Of a stretch of 40,594 nt of DNA, positions 11,236-18,456 are shown one piece after another. Source of the DNA: Alkalibacterium olivapovliticus (GTDB lineage Bacteria > Bacillota > Bacilli > Lactobacillales > Carnobacteriaceae_A); contig NZ_PVTO01000023.1 in NCBI RefSeq assembly GCF_003003275.1, forward strand, positions 1 through 40,594. The letters run 5' to 3'. How positions within the stretch are numbered: the stretch's first letter is position 1; every line of letters begins with the position of its first letter. The notes below the pieces were generated by a model. The model was given only the letters and a program-made list of their open reading frames with translations. It had not been told where the DNA came from and did no database searches. A program made the translations under genes and the position numbers.

Positions 11236-12038
11236 ACGTTTATCTTCTCCATTCTATGATTGTGAGTCAACTCGTCATCAGTCAAATCTGCTAATGCATC
11301 GATCAGGCCAGCTCGAAAGGTTCCTGGACCAGACACACCACTCGCGACTGCCTTTTCAGCTGCAATGCCAAAGGCACAGTGCGCTTTGACTGTAGCAGTC
11401 AGCCAGTCTGTTGACGCCATATTCGATAAAAAGGCCCCAATAATACCACTCAGCATACAGCCGCTGCCTGTAATCCGTCCTAATAACGAGTCCCCATTAT
11501 GAATGGAATAGGTTGCGTGACCATCGCTGACGATATCGACCACTCCTGAAATAGCAACTATGCAGTTTAAATCTCGGGCACATCGTTCTGCTATATCAAC
11601 CGGCAACTCTTCACTGTCTAAAGCATCTACCCCTTTTGATTGGCGATGCACTCCGATTAGCGACGCAATTTCAGCTGTGTTTCCGCGTATAACTGAGAAA
11701 TCAACTGATTCAAGGAGCTGTTGAGCAGCTGTCTGTCTGAAGTGAGTAGCACCTACTCCAACAGGATCAAAGATAACAGGTACGTTGAGATCATTGGCTT
11801 TTTTTCCAGCAGCAAGCAGACTGTCTATTCTCTGAGGTGTCGGTGTCCCCAGGTTCAATACTACTGCATCTGCCAATGTCACGACCTCTTCAACTTCTTC
11901 GACAGCAAGTGCCATAATAGGTGATGCACCGATAGCCAGCAGGGTATTCGCTACATCATTGGCTACGACCAGATTGGTAATGTTATGGATTAACGGGTTC
12001 ATTTTACGTATGTTTTGAATGGGATGATTTAAATCCAC
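11232..12038 (-). CDS. thiM: Hydroxyethylthiazole kinase ThiM
   Basis: ThiM phosphorylates the salvaged thiazole moiety. The 268-residue protein shows PLIHNITNLVVAND, the family N-terminal signature, FDPVGVGATHFR, and the GRITGSGCMLSGIIGAF anion-hole motif with the catalytic Cys. The start is set at GTG 12038: GAGGAGG lies 6 nt upstream, and the longer frame to 12071 would run into the riboswitch terminator. The operon has thiM, thiD and thiE but no thiC or thiG, so the cell probably takes up HMP and thiazole rather than making them, as far as this window shows. Confidence 0.95.
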   Translation of the reverse strand: MDLNHPIQNIRKMNPLIHNITNLVVANDVANTLLAIGASPIMALAVEEVEEVVTLADAVVLNLGTPTPQRIDSLLAAGKKANDLNVPVIFDPVGVGATHFRQTAAQQLLESVDFSVIRGNTAEIASLIGVHRQSKGVDALDSEELPVDIAERCARDLNCIVAISGVVDIVSDGHATYSIHNGDSLLGRITGSGCMLSGIIGAFLSNMASTDWLTATVKAHCAFGIAAEKAVASGVSGPGTFRAGLIDALADLTDDELTHNHRMEKINV

Positions 12039-12077
12039 TTTTATCCTCCTCAGTTTGTGCTGATTAAACAAAAAAAA

Positions 12078-12098
12078 CTTCCACTAGAAAAGTGGAAG
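12078..12098 (-). terminator. Riboswitch-controlled terminator upstream of thiM
   Basis: CTTCCAC and GTGGAAG form a stem (extended by one T-A pair) with a 5-nt loop, followed on the minus strand by eight T. The segment just before it, ATTCATCTCTTCC, is complementary to GAAGATGAAT at the 3' side of the aptamer P1, giving an obvious antiterminator alternative. Confidence 0.85.
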
Positions 12099-12143
12099 AG
12101 ATGAATGTAAAAATAAGCACACCGACTGATCGTCTTGTCCTAT

Positions 12144-12224
12144 TCATCTTCCCTTCGCTAGCATTATCTAGATTGGGTCAAGGGTCAGGTCTTACCTTTC
12201 TCAGCTGCTTAGCTCCCCTGATGA
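12144..12224 (-). promoter_or_regulatory. TPP riboswitch aptamer (Thi box)
   Basis: On the minus strand the conserved Thi-box blocks appear in order: CAGGGGAGC, CTGAGA, ACCTGACCC, and TAATGCTAGCGAAGGGAA. TCATC (12220-12224) pairs with GATGA (12144-12148) to close P1. When TPP binds, P1 is held and the downstream terminator can form, switching off thiMDE. The match to the established class is strong. Confidence 0.93.
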
Positions 12225-12290
12225 CGTCGCATATATTTCCTTTCAGTTTATCACAGTTTATATGCGTGTACTAGTCTCACGACACAGAAA

Positions 12291-12316
12291 AATGCAGAGC
12301 GTTTAAGCCCTGCATT
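12291..12316 (-). terminator. Terminator after the 4-oxalocrotonate tautomerase gene
   Basis: AATGCAGAGC (12291-12300) pairs with GCCCTGCATT (12307-12316) with one mismatch and a 6-nt loop, followed by a T-run on the minus strand. Confidence 0.75.
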
Positions 12317-12326
12317 CAGTCTGTTA

Positions 12327-12506
12327 TTACCCGTGGTATTCGCCTTTAGTCGCAATATTTTCTTTACTGATTTCGTTTATAATTACAGTCACCGCTTCTT
12401 TAGACGCACCAGTGTGAGTTTCCACTGCTTTAACGACATCCTTGATCAACCCTTCTTTCTGGTCTTTCGAACGCCCTTCTATCATTTCTACGTGTACTAT
12501 TGGCAT
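12327..12506 (-). CDS. 4-oxalocrotonate tautomerase family protein (59 aa)
   Basis: This short reading frame encodes MPIVHVEMIEGRSKDQKEGL and continues to 59 residues, ending EYHG. It has the catalytic Pro at position 2 (Pro1 after Met removal), the IEGRS(x)DQK helix start with the conserved Arg at residue 12, and the VTVIINE strand. These are the hallmarks of the small homohexameric tautomerases (XylH/DmpI/YwhB type). AGGAGA precedes the ATG. The family catalyses proton transfer on 2-hydroxydienoates, but in Firmicutes outside aromatic pathways the substrate is usually unknown. It follows the GcvH-like gene after 27 bp and probably shares its transcript. Confidence 0.9.
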   Translation of the reverse strand: MPIVHVEMIEGRSKDQKEGLIKDVVKAVETHTGASKEAVTVIINEISKENIATKGEYHG

Positions 12507-12533
12507 ACTATTTCTCCTCTCGCTCTCAATATT

Positions 12534-12890
12534 TTATTTTAAAAATGCTTCCGTATTTAATTGATTAAAATCAGTCTCAGCTAAGTCTGTCACGACCAGA
12601 ATCCAGTTTTCTTCTTTTTCAGAAGCATTCAGCAGTTCCGGTTCATCTTCTAATTCCTGATGGACTGATTTCACTGTCACATCAAAAGGAATAGTGAACT
12701 CTGTAACAGCCTTAGCGCCCTCAACGTTCAGAATGGGGTCCCCTTTTTTCATGGCCCCTTCTTTTGTGCTCAATTCAGCAAACATGACTTCTCCAACGTC
12801 GTCCTGCCCTTTTTCAGACAAGCCCACACGATAATCCGTTTCATCTACTTTTTCAACCCATAATCCGTTCGGATGGTATTTGATTGTCAT
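12534..12890 (-). CDS. gcvH: GcvH-like lipoyl carrier protein
   Basis: A 118-residue protein of the glycine cleavage H family. The core has GLSEKGQDDVGEVMFAEL and the lipoyl hairpin VEGAKAVTEFTIPFDV, whose Lys occupies the usual lipoylation position; the C terminus has NWILVV. The ATG at 12890 follows AAGGAG with an 8-nt spacer; the longer frame starts inside the preceding gene. No other glycine cleavage genes are nearby. In Bacillus subtilis a lone GcvH (yusH) sits next to an ArsC-like gene (yusI) and works as the obligate lipoyl relay to 2-oxoacid dehydrogenases. The same gene pair here makes that role the best inference. Confidence 0.88.
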   Translation of the reverse strand: MTIKYHPNGLWVEKVDETDYRVGLSEKGQDDVGEVMFAELSTKEGAMKKGDPILNVEGAKAVTEFTIPFDVTVKSVHQELEDEPELLNASEKEENWILVVTDLAETDFNQLNTEAFLK

Positions 12891-12894
12891 AATC

Positions 12895-13254
12895 TTATTC
12901 TCCTTTTTTCCACACGTTTTCATACTCTTCTACTTTAAATCCTGACGTGCAGGTGGATCCTTCTACAGCAAAAGGTCGTTTGACCAGCATTCCATTTTCA
13001 GAAAGCCGGCGAGCCGCTTCTGCTACAGACATGTCAGGTAGGGTCTCTTTTAAATTCTGCTCTCTATAGGCATTTCCACTTGTATTGAAAAACGATTTGA
13101 TTGAGCGGTCTGCATTTGTTAAAAACGACTCCCACTCTTCTTTAGACGGAGATTCCTCTAACAGACTGATCGTCTCGTATTCTACCGCGTGCTCATCCAG
13201 CCATTTCACAGCTTTCTTACACGTTGAGCAGCGTGGGTGACAATAAAATTTCAT
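12895..13254 (-). CDS. ArsC/Spx-family thioredoxin-fold protein (YusI-like)
   Basis: The 119-residue protein begins MKFYCHPRCSTCKKAVKWL, with a CxxC redox pair on the thioredoxin-like fold, and has the family's LKETLPDMSVAEAARRLSENGMLVKRPF region with the conserved Arg-Pro. It is of the YusI/YffB-like type rather than a true arsenate reductase or Spx, since the context is not arsenic related and the Spx RNA polymerase-binding features are not obvious. It lies 4 bp before the gcvH-like gene, repeating the B. subtilis yusI-yusH pair, and is the first gene of a three-gene unit. Function is unproven. Confidence 0.85.
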   Translation of the reverse strand: MKFYCHPRCSTCKKAVKWLDEHAVEYETISLLEESPSKEEWESFLTNADRSIKSFFNTSGNAYREQNLKETLPDMSVAEAARRLSENGMLVKRPFAVEGSTCTSGFKVEEYENVWKKGE

Positions 13255-13439
13255 TAAACCCCTCCTAATATCTCTTATCTATTATAGACCACTTCACACA
13301 AAAAATAAAAGGAAGAGTTATGAAAAGCATTTGTCTTTAAGAGAGTTTACAGGTTGAAAAATGATAAGTCGCTACCATTTTTATTGAAAGATGTGCAGTT
13401 ACCGTGTTTTATGCTTTGAAGTGAAGGAACAGTGGGAAG

Positions 13440-13630
13440 TCTGAACCCAACATATCCCCTAGCTTGCCCACTCAAATTTACTTCCGATTTTAGTGGGAAG
13501 GTAAACCCGCTAACTTACCCACCCAAATCCATTCTCGCTGCGACTGGGAGCGTAAACCCGTTAACTTACCCTCCCAAATCAACTCTCGCTGCCAGTGGGA
13601 AGGTAAACCCGTTAACTTACCAACTCGACT
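13440..13630. repeat. 51-bp tandem repeat array
   Basis: Units begin GTAAACCCG(C/T)TAACTTACC at 13501, 13552 and 13603: an exact 51-bp spacing, with the third unit truncated and a degenerate first unit at about 13440-13500. Each unit carries internal palindromes, GTTAAC and the TGGGAAG/CTTCCCA pair at unit borders. Both strands stay open through the array, creating a spurious protein-like frame rich in GKLTGLPSHWQREL-type repeats. There is no ribosome binding site or protein-like composition, so it is treated as non-coding. Confidence 0.85.
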
Positions 13631-13676
13631 AATATCGCCTGATGAGCTGACAGGTAAAACTGATCGAAAGAAAAAA

Positions 13677-13701
13677 GGAAGAATCATCGAAATGATTCTC
13701 C
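13677..13701 (-). terminator. Terminator of the yihY-like gene
   Basis: GGAGAATCAT and ATGATTCTTCC on the minus strand form an 11-bp stem closed by a TTCG tetraloop, followed by a T6 run. Confidence 0.9.
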
Positions 13702-13728
13702 CCTTTCACTCTTTTTCACTTTAGCGAG

Positions 13729-14769
13729 TTAGATATCTTTCATATTTTTTTCTGTGTCTTCACGTTCTTCTATTTCTTCTTCTTTCAGCTTGTTGACTTT
13801 AAATAATCGTCTCTTCATTATGACAGTCTCAGATTCGTCTGGATACCCTGTCCAGTTGGAATCTTCCATTTTTTTCTCATTACGTTTAACAGCTTCATAT
13901 TCCGGAACGGACATATGATTTTTCCATTCGAATATGATAGCATTCAGGAGTGCTCCCAGTAGTATGACAATACTCGTGAAATAAAGGAACAGCATTAATG
14001 CCAGGAACCCACCGAAAGTCGCGTTAGTTAGAGCATCGTCACTCGCTACCGCTAAATAAATGGAAAACCCTTGAGTCAGCAGCATCCAGGCAATTGTTGC
14101 AAATATCGCTCCCTGGTAAGAGTACTTGAATGAAAGATGATGATTTGGAACAAACCTGTAAACGATCAACAATACGGCAAAGAGAATGACTATAAGGATA
14201 ACCCATCTGAGTAACAGGAACTCCTGAACAAACGGTATATCAAAACCAATGGTGTTCTGCACAAATTCTAATATTTGTTCTCCAAATACAAATATGAAAA
14301 GAGCGGCACCAATAACGAACAGTATGCCAATCATGACAAATAGAGATAAAATACGCCCGATGACAAAATTCTTCTTCTGCACTGAGCCATACACATCATC
14401 CAGCACTCGTCTTAAAATCGTAATAACTTTACTGGCTGACCATATTGCCGTCAATAACCCGAATGAAATGAATCCTCCACTGGCGCTTTCAAGGTACCCT
14501 TCAAGAATCGGTTCAATAATATTAAAAATATCCTGAGGCACAAAATCGGCTACAATAGCTAGCATTTCATTTGTTTCGATTGGCAGCAGCGGAATAACGT
14601 TGGCTATAAGCAATAAGAGCGGGAAAAGAGAGAGTAGGACAAAATAGGCCATTTCAGCCCCACTCTGATTTACAGTTGCTCGTTCCCAATTGGATTGGAA
14701 AATTTGAATCAACCTCAGCAGTTTATCTTTGCGCGGTATTTTTTCTTCTAATTTTTCTACTTTCTGCAC
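13729..14769 (-). CDS. YihY/BrkB-family inner membrane protein
   Basis: A 346-residue integral membrane protein with about six transmembrane segments (starting at AYFVLLSLFPLLLLIANVI) and the family motifs QSGAEMAYFVLLSLFP, FGLLTAIWSASK and YRFVPNHHLSFKYSYQGA. The C-terminal 70 residues are charged and cytoplasmic. The family was once annotated as ribonuclease BN or virulence factor BrkB; its real role is unclear. The GTG at 14769 is preferred because AAAGGAAG lies about 7 nt upstream, whereas the ATG at 14793 has no ribosome binding site. It is a single-gene unit. Confidence 0.87.
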   Translation of the reverse strand: MQKVEKLEEKIPRKDKLLRLIQIFQSNWERATVNQSGAEMAYFVLLSLFPLLLLIANVIPLLPIETNEMLAIVADFVPQDIFNIIEPILEGYLESASGGFISFGLLTAIWSASKVITILRRVLDDVYGSVQKKNFVIGRILSLFVMIGILFVIGAALFIFVFGEQILEFVQNTIGFDIPFVQEFLLLRWVILIVILFAVLLIVYRFVPNHHLSFKYSYQGAIFATIAWMLLTQGFSIYLAVASDDALTNATFGGFLALMLFLYFTSIVILLGALLNAIIFEWKNHMSVPEYEAVKRNEKKMEDSNWTGYPDESETVIMKRRLFKVNKLKEEEIEEREDTEKNMKDI

Positions 14770-14859
14770 AATTTCACTTCCTTTCTTCAACATTTACTTT
14801 TTTTAATCTTACCATAAGAAGCTTTACAACCACTATTCATAAGCTTTCGTAAAAAAAAT

Positions 14860-14887
14860 AAGCAAAGCAGTCTCAGCTGCTTTGCTT
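14860..14887 (-). terminator. Terminator of the DUF2969 gene
   Basis: A perfect 11-bp stem (AAGCAAAGCAG, 14860-14870, with 14877-14887) and 6-nt loop, followed on the minus strand by a T-rich run. Confidence 0.88.
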
Positions 14888-14897
14888 CATTATTTCT

Positions 14898-15128
14898 TTA
14901 TTCATCATGTAAGTTATATTCTTCGATTACCAGCTGAACGCCTTCATCAACTGAACGGGCCGTTCTTTTTTTACCTGTTTTAAATTCCACTGACACCGGG
15001 CCATCTTCTTTCTGCATGATTTTACCGATAACTTTTTTGCGGACGACTAATTCCAGTTCAGTATAGTTGCCTTTACTGTTCTCCGTTTCGTTTATTTCAA
15101 CTTCAATGTTTTTATTCCGTTTACTCAT
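14898..15128 (-). CDS. DUF2969 family protein
   Basis: A 76-residue cytoplasmic protein starting MSKRNKNIEVEINE, with the family's V(x)KKVIGKI and VEFKTGKKRTARSVDEGV segments. DUF2969 is found mainly in Lactobacillales and has no known function. Alternating charged beta-strand-like segments suggest a small beta fold. TGGAGG precedes the ATG. It has its own promoter and terminator, so it is an independent monocistronic unit, and it supports the lactic-acid-bacterial origin of the window. Confidence 0.8.
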   Translation of the reverse strand: MSKRNKNIEVEINETENSKGNYTELELVVRKKVIGKIMQKEDGPVSVEFKTGKKRTARSVDEGVQLVIEEYNLHDE

Positions 15129-15170
15129 ATGTTATTTTCCTCCAGTTCGATCTCTAACTACCGTCTTTTC

Positions 15171-15199
15171 AGTTTACTAAAAAAGCCGCATAAGAGCAA
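15171..15199 (-). promoter_or_regulatory. Predicted sigma-A promoter of the DUF2969 gene
   Basis: Minus strand TTGCTC (15194-15199), 17-bp spacer, TAAACT (15171-15176). It lies back to back with the promoter of the divergent FAH gene. Confidence 0.5.
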
Positions 15200-15241
15200 G
15201 TATATAAACTGATTCTGCTTAATCAAGTACAATCGTTATTT

Positions 15242-15270
15242 TTGTTATCTCTTTCTATTTCTCATATAAT
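15242..15270 (+). promoter_or_regulatory. Predicted sigma-A promoter of the FAH-family gene
   Basis: TTGTTA (15242-15247), exactly 17 bp, then a perfect TATAAT (15265-15270), about 30 bp before the start codon. Confidence 0.75.
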
Positions 15271-15300
15271 CTAGATAGCATAAAAAAAGGAGAAATGAAC

Positions 15301-16191
15301 ATGAAACTTGTACGCTATAGCCATAATAAGGTTCCAGGTGAATTTTTAGGTGTACAGACAGAAGACGGAATCCTGGCTATACAGAGATTAGCAGACCATC
15401 TCAATGCAACGATTCCCTTAAGTATGACTGATTTACTGAAGAGCGTAGATGATGGACTCGATCTAATCAGACAGGTTATCGATCAGGCAGGCGATCTGCA
15501 TTTTTCACTGGATAATTACTTATTGGCTGAGTCAGACATTCATTATCTGCCAGTCATCAATCAGCCGGAGAAAATTCTTTGTGTGGGAATGAATTATGTG
15601 GACCATGTCAAAGCCACCGGCGGAGAAGTGCCTGTTAGTCCTGTCTTCTTTAATAAATTTCCAAATGCACTGGCAGCACATAAGCAGACGATACCTCTGC
15701 CTTCTATTACTCAGAAGGTTGATTATGAAGCCGAACTTGTGATTATCATTGGAAAACGCGTTAACAGCGTGTGCGAGAAAGCAGCCAAAGATGCTATTTT
15801 CGGTTACACTATCGGAAACGATTTAAGTGACCGTGCATTACAGTTTCAGTCATCTCAGTGGATGATCGGTAAAACACTTGATTACTTTGCACCAGTTGGC
15901 CCTTCCATTGTGACAAAAGATGAGCTACCTAATGTAGAGAACTTGGCCATTCAGACAAAATTAAATGGTAAGATCGTTCAGGACAGTTCCACTTCAGAAA
16001 TGATTTTCTCAGTGTCAAAAATCGTAAGCCAGGCCAGTCAGTATATGACATTAAACCCTGGAGACATGATATTTACAGGGACCCCAAGCGGTGTAATACT
16101 TGAACAATCCAATCCAGACTGGCTTAAAGCCAAGGACAGACTGGACATTACGATTGATAAAATCGGCACCTTAACAAATCATCTTGTATAA
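15301..16191 (+). CDS. Fumarylacetoacetate hydrolase (FAH) family protein
   Basis: The 296-residue protein has the FAH C-terminal catalytic domain (about residues 85-295): KILCVGMNYVDHV, the metal ligands in DYEAELVIIIGK and the NDLSDRALQ stretch, and the PGDMIFTGTPSGV motif. Family members hydrolyse or isomerise C-C bonds in beta-diketo acids (fumarylpyruvate hydrolase, HpaG type) or decarboxylate oxaloacetate. The substrate here is unknown, as no aromatic degradation genes are adjacent. The second ATG (15301) has an 8-nt spacing from AAAGGAG, better than the ATG at 15295. The gene stands alone on the plus strand. Confidence 0.88.
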   Translation: MKLVRYSHNKVPGEFLGVQTEDGILAIQRLADHLNATIPLSMTDLLKSVDDGLDLIRQVIDQAGDLHFSLDNYLLAESDIHYLPVINQPEKILCVGMNYVDHVKATGGEVPVSPVFFNKFPNALAAHKQTIPLPSITQKVDYEAELVIIIGKRVNSVCEKAAKDAIFGYTIGNDLSDRALQFQSSQWMIGKTLDYFAPVGPSIVTKDELPNVENLAIQTKLNGKIVQDSSTSEMIFSVSKIVSQASQYMTLNPGDMIFTGTPSGVILEQSNPDWLKAKDRLDITIDKIGTLTNHLV

Positions 16192-16213
16192 TGTGTTGAG
16201 CCATTAATTAAGG

Positions 16214-16258
16214 AAAGACCCCAGGGATCAGATTTTAATGCTGATCTCTGGGGTCTTT
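16214..16258. terminator. Bidirectional terminator between FAH and Na/Pi genes
   Basis: An 18-bp stem (16214-16231 with 16241-16258) with a single G-U pair and 9-nt loop, flanked by A and T stretches. It serves both convergent genes. Confidence 0.9.
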
Positions 16259-16271
16259 GATTAGTAATCTA

Positions 16272-18005
16272 TCAGGTATTGCTGATTTCCACGCCTTCGG
16301 TAACCTCTTTTGGCTGCCCGTGTCTCGGTGTACGAGACTGATGCTGGAATGGATAGCGGATACCAAGTGAATGTTTCGCAATTTTTGCTGAGTGATCAGA
16401 CATACGTTCCAGGTTAGAAACGATATCTACAAACAAAATTCCGTCAGATGGCAGGCCGACTCCTGAGTTTAGTCGTTCAATGTATTTGATTCTGATTTCA
16501 TTTTCCAGGCGGTTTACTTCTTTTTCACGCTTGATGACGCCACCGGCTAATGAGTAACTGTCTTCTGTGAAGGACTTGACCGCGTCCTGAATATTTTGTT
16601 CTACTAAATGGAACAAGGCAATCAAATCTTCATCATAGAAGATTTTCTCCGGTTGCTTGCCATTCTTATTTTTAGCATGTTTCTTATTTGCTCTGACCGC
16701 TTCTTTGATATTATTTAAGATGTTTTCACTGTGATCCCCAATACGTTCGAGGTACTTCGTGATATCCATCATCTGTGCGTGCTCCGTTGAGCTCTTGAGC
16801 GGCAGATCCTCTACCGATATCAGCATGAGGTACTCTGTTAAATGCGTGTCGATCTTGTTTACGACATCTTCCATCTGCAGAGTGTTTGCCAGGCTGACTT
16901 CATCCTGATTTTTATAGTACTTGAACATTTCGCGATACTCTTCAAGGACGAATTCACCCATCTGATGTATTTCACGTTTTGCCTGGTTCAAGGCGACTGA
17001 TGGCGCAGTGGTGATCAATGAATAATCAAGATGTGATGCATCGTATTCAATGAGGGCATCATCACCCGGTACTATTTTGGACACTATGGCTGCCAGTTGA
17101 CTGATGAACCACATTTGGATCAGTACGTTGACGACGTTGAACATACCATGACCGAATGCAATCTGCATAGCGGGGTTAAGGTTCAACGCACCTGAAATGG
17201 CGATCAGTAAATTAGTAAAAGGTGTCAGCACGATTAGGACCAGTGCTGTTCCGACAAGGTTGAATATAACATGAGAAGCAGATGAGCGTTTAGCTGCTAC
17301 ACTAGCTCCTACAGCGGCAATAATGGCTGTAAAGGTCGTTCCGATATTACTACCGAATAAAATAGGTAAAGCCGCAGTCAGTTCCATGCTGCCTTGACCA
17401 TACAACTCTTGAATAATTCCGATTGTTGCAGTTGAGCTTTGTAAGACAAAGGTCAACAGTGTTCCGCCAACAACGCCCAGGAATGGATTATCAGATAAGG
17501 TAACCATCAGTTCCCTGAACATTTCCAAATCCCTCAGCGGCCTCATCGCATCCCCCATGAGCGTCAGCCCGTAGAAAATAGTTCCGATACCGAAGAAGAC
17601 TTGTCCGATATTATTGATGATCGGACGTTTAAAGAAGAACAGCATGGCTGATCCGATTGCAATGATCGGCAGCGCATAAGCTCCAATGTTAAACCCGATG
17701 ATAAAAGCAGTAGCTGTTGTTCCAATATTGGCTCCCATAATGACACCAATCGCTTGTTTCAGCTTCATAAATCCGGCACTGACTAATCCAACCGTCAGGA
17801 CGGTCGTCCCTGTACTCGTTTGAAACAGAATGGTTACAAATATACCGGCTAAAATAGCTCGAAGTGGTGTGGATGTAAATTTATTGAGAATTTCTCGTAA
17901 ACTATCCCCTGCACTTTTCTGTAATCCATCTCCCATATATTTCAGTCCGAACAGGAAAATCCCCAGTCCTCCGAAAAACATGAATGCTATCTGTTGTGTG
18001 TCCAA
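16272..18005 (-). CDS. Na/Pi cotransporter family protein with PhoU-like domain
   Basis: A 577-residue membrane protein of the PNaS (NptA/YjbB) family, predicted to move phosphate with sodium. Two inverted transport repeats are visible: LFQTSTGTTVLTVG with MGANIGTTAT, and VLQSSTATIGII with FGSNIGTTFTA, the QS(S/T) and GANIGTT signatures. Residues from about 350 to 545 form a PhoU-like helical bundle (MMDITKYLERIGDHSENI and IVSNLERMSDHSAKI), which in relatives senses or regulates phosphate flux. Translation starts at TTG 18005, with GGAGGG six nt upstream; no other start fits the first helix. The long 450-bp upstream region suggests regulated transcription. Confidence 0.92.
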   Translation of the reverse strand: MDTQQIAFMFFGGLGIFLFGLKYMGDGLQKSAGDSLREILNKFTSTPLRAILAGIFVTILFQTSTGTTVLTVGLVSAGFMKLKQAIGVIMGANIGTTATAFIIGFNIGAYALPIIAIGSAMLFFFKRPIINNIGQVFFGIGTIFYGLTLMGDAMRPLRDLEMFRELMVTLSDNPFLGVVGGTLLTFVLQSSTATIGIIQELYGQGSMELTAALPILFGSNIGTTFTAIIAAVGASVAAKRSSASHVIFNLVGTALVLIVLTPFTNLLIAISGALNLNPAMQIAFGHGMFNVVNVLIQMWFISQLAAIVSKIVPGDDALIEYDASHLDYSLITTAPSVALNQAKREIHQMGEFVLEEYREMFKYYKNQDEVSLANTLQMEDVVNKIDTHLTEYLMLISVEDLPLKSSTEHAQMMDITKYLERIGDHSENILNNIKEAVRANKKHAKNKNGKQPEKIFYDEDLIALFHLVEQNIQDAVKSFTEDSYSLAGGVIKREKEVNRLENEIRIKYIERLNSGVGLPSDGILFVDIVSNLERMSDHSAKIAKHSLGIRYPFQHQSRTPRHGQPKEVTEGVEISNT

Positions 18006-18433
18006 ACAAAACCCTCCATCTTAATAGTTATCTAGTTTTAGAACTCCAAAAAGACTGTCTGAATGAAACAGTTCTTCCTTATTGCCATTTTGGTCATTCT
18101 ATCTCTTATCTTAAAACTAAATTTACTGAAAAAATACATTAATCTGCTTTATTAGAAAAATTTAATATAAATAGACTAATTTTAACTGATCAGTTTTCCG
18201 CTAAGTAATCGCTATCATTTTTATTAGCGCTCCTGTATCCTTATTTCCGTATGAATAGGTATTTATAAAATCAATTATTCGGTTTTGTGATTCTGAAAAT
18301 AATACTAATGCGTTTACATTCTCTCTCGTTTTCTTATCTCACCGTATCCTGTCTTGACACCATTTTCATCTAAAGTTCACATTTTAGTAACAAAAGAGGA
18401 TTTCTCATTTTTTAAAAAAAGAAGAGACGCAAA
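18006..18433. other. Long AT-rich region upstream of the Na/Pi gene with candidate regulatory structures
   Basis: It contains a leader hairpin at 18041-18074 (minus strand ACTGT/ACAGT inside GAAC/GTTC, followed by a T5 run, attenuator-like), a perfect 12-bp palindrome AACTGATCAGTT at 18184-18195, and a cre-like sequence ATGTAAACGCATTAG at 18305-18319 on the minus strand. No gene is seen. The functional reading of these sites is inference. Confidence 0.4.
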
Positions 18434-18456
18434 AAAACAGAGAAAAATCTCTGTTT
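18434..18456 (-). terminator. Terminator of the opp operon dipeptidase gene
   Basis: AAACAGAG and CTCTGTTT form the core stem, followed by seven T on the minus strand; an outer AGACGC/GCGTCT pair extends it. The stem abuts the stop codon. Confidence 0.85.

Larger units (their letters stand above)
13255..13728. other. 474-bp gene-free stretch holding a tandem repeat and a terminator
   Basis: From 13255 to 13430 only AT-rich sequence with the promoter area of the ArsC-like gene is expected and nothing distinct is seen. The rest is the 51-bp tandem repeat and the yihY terminator, listed separately. Open frames across the repeat are by-products of its length being a multiple of three. Confidence 0.7.

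Noticed and set aside
12092-12274. Plus-strand frame over the thiM leader
   Set aside because: It is the complement of the TPP riboswitch, which explains the sequence fully.
13432-13687. Open frames on both strands across the 51-bp repeat that look like a repetitive protein
   Set aside because: They exist because 51 is a multiple of three; there is no ribosome binding site and composition is repeat driven.
18354-18366. TTGACACCATTTT-like sequence resembling an end of the suf palindrome; a similar AATGGTGTCAGG at 35819-35830
   Set aside because: Only about 8-10 bases match and there is no paired second end, so they are not called as copies of the element.
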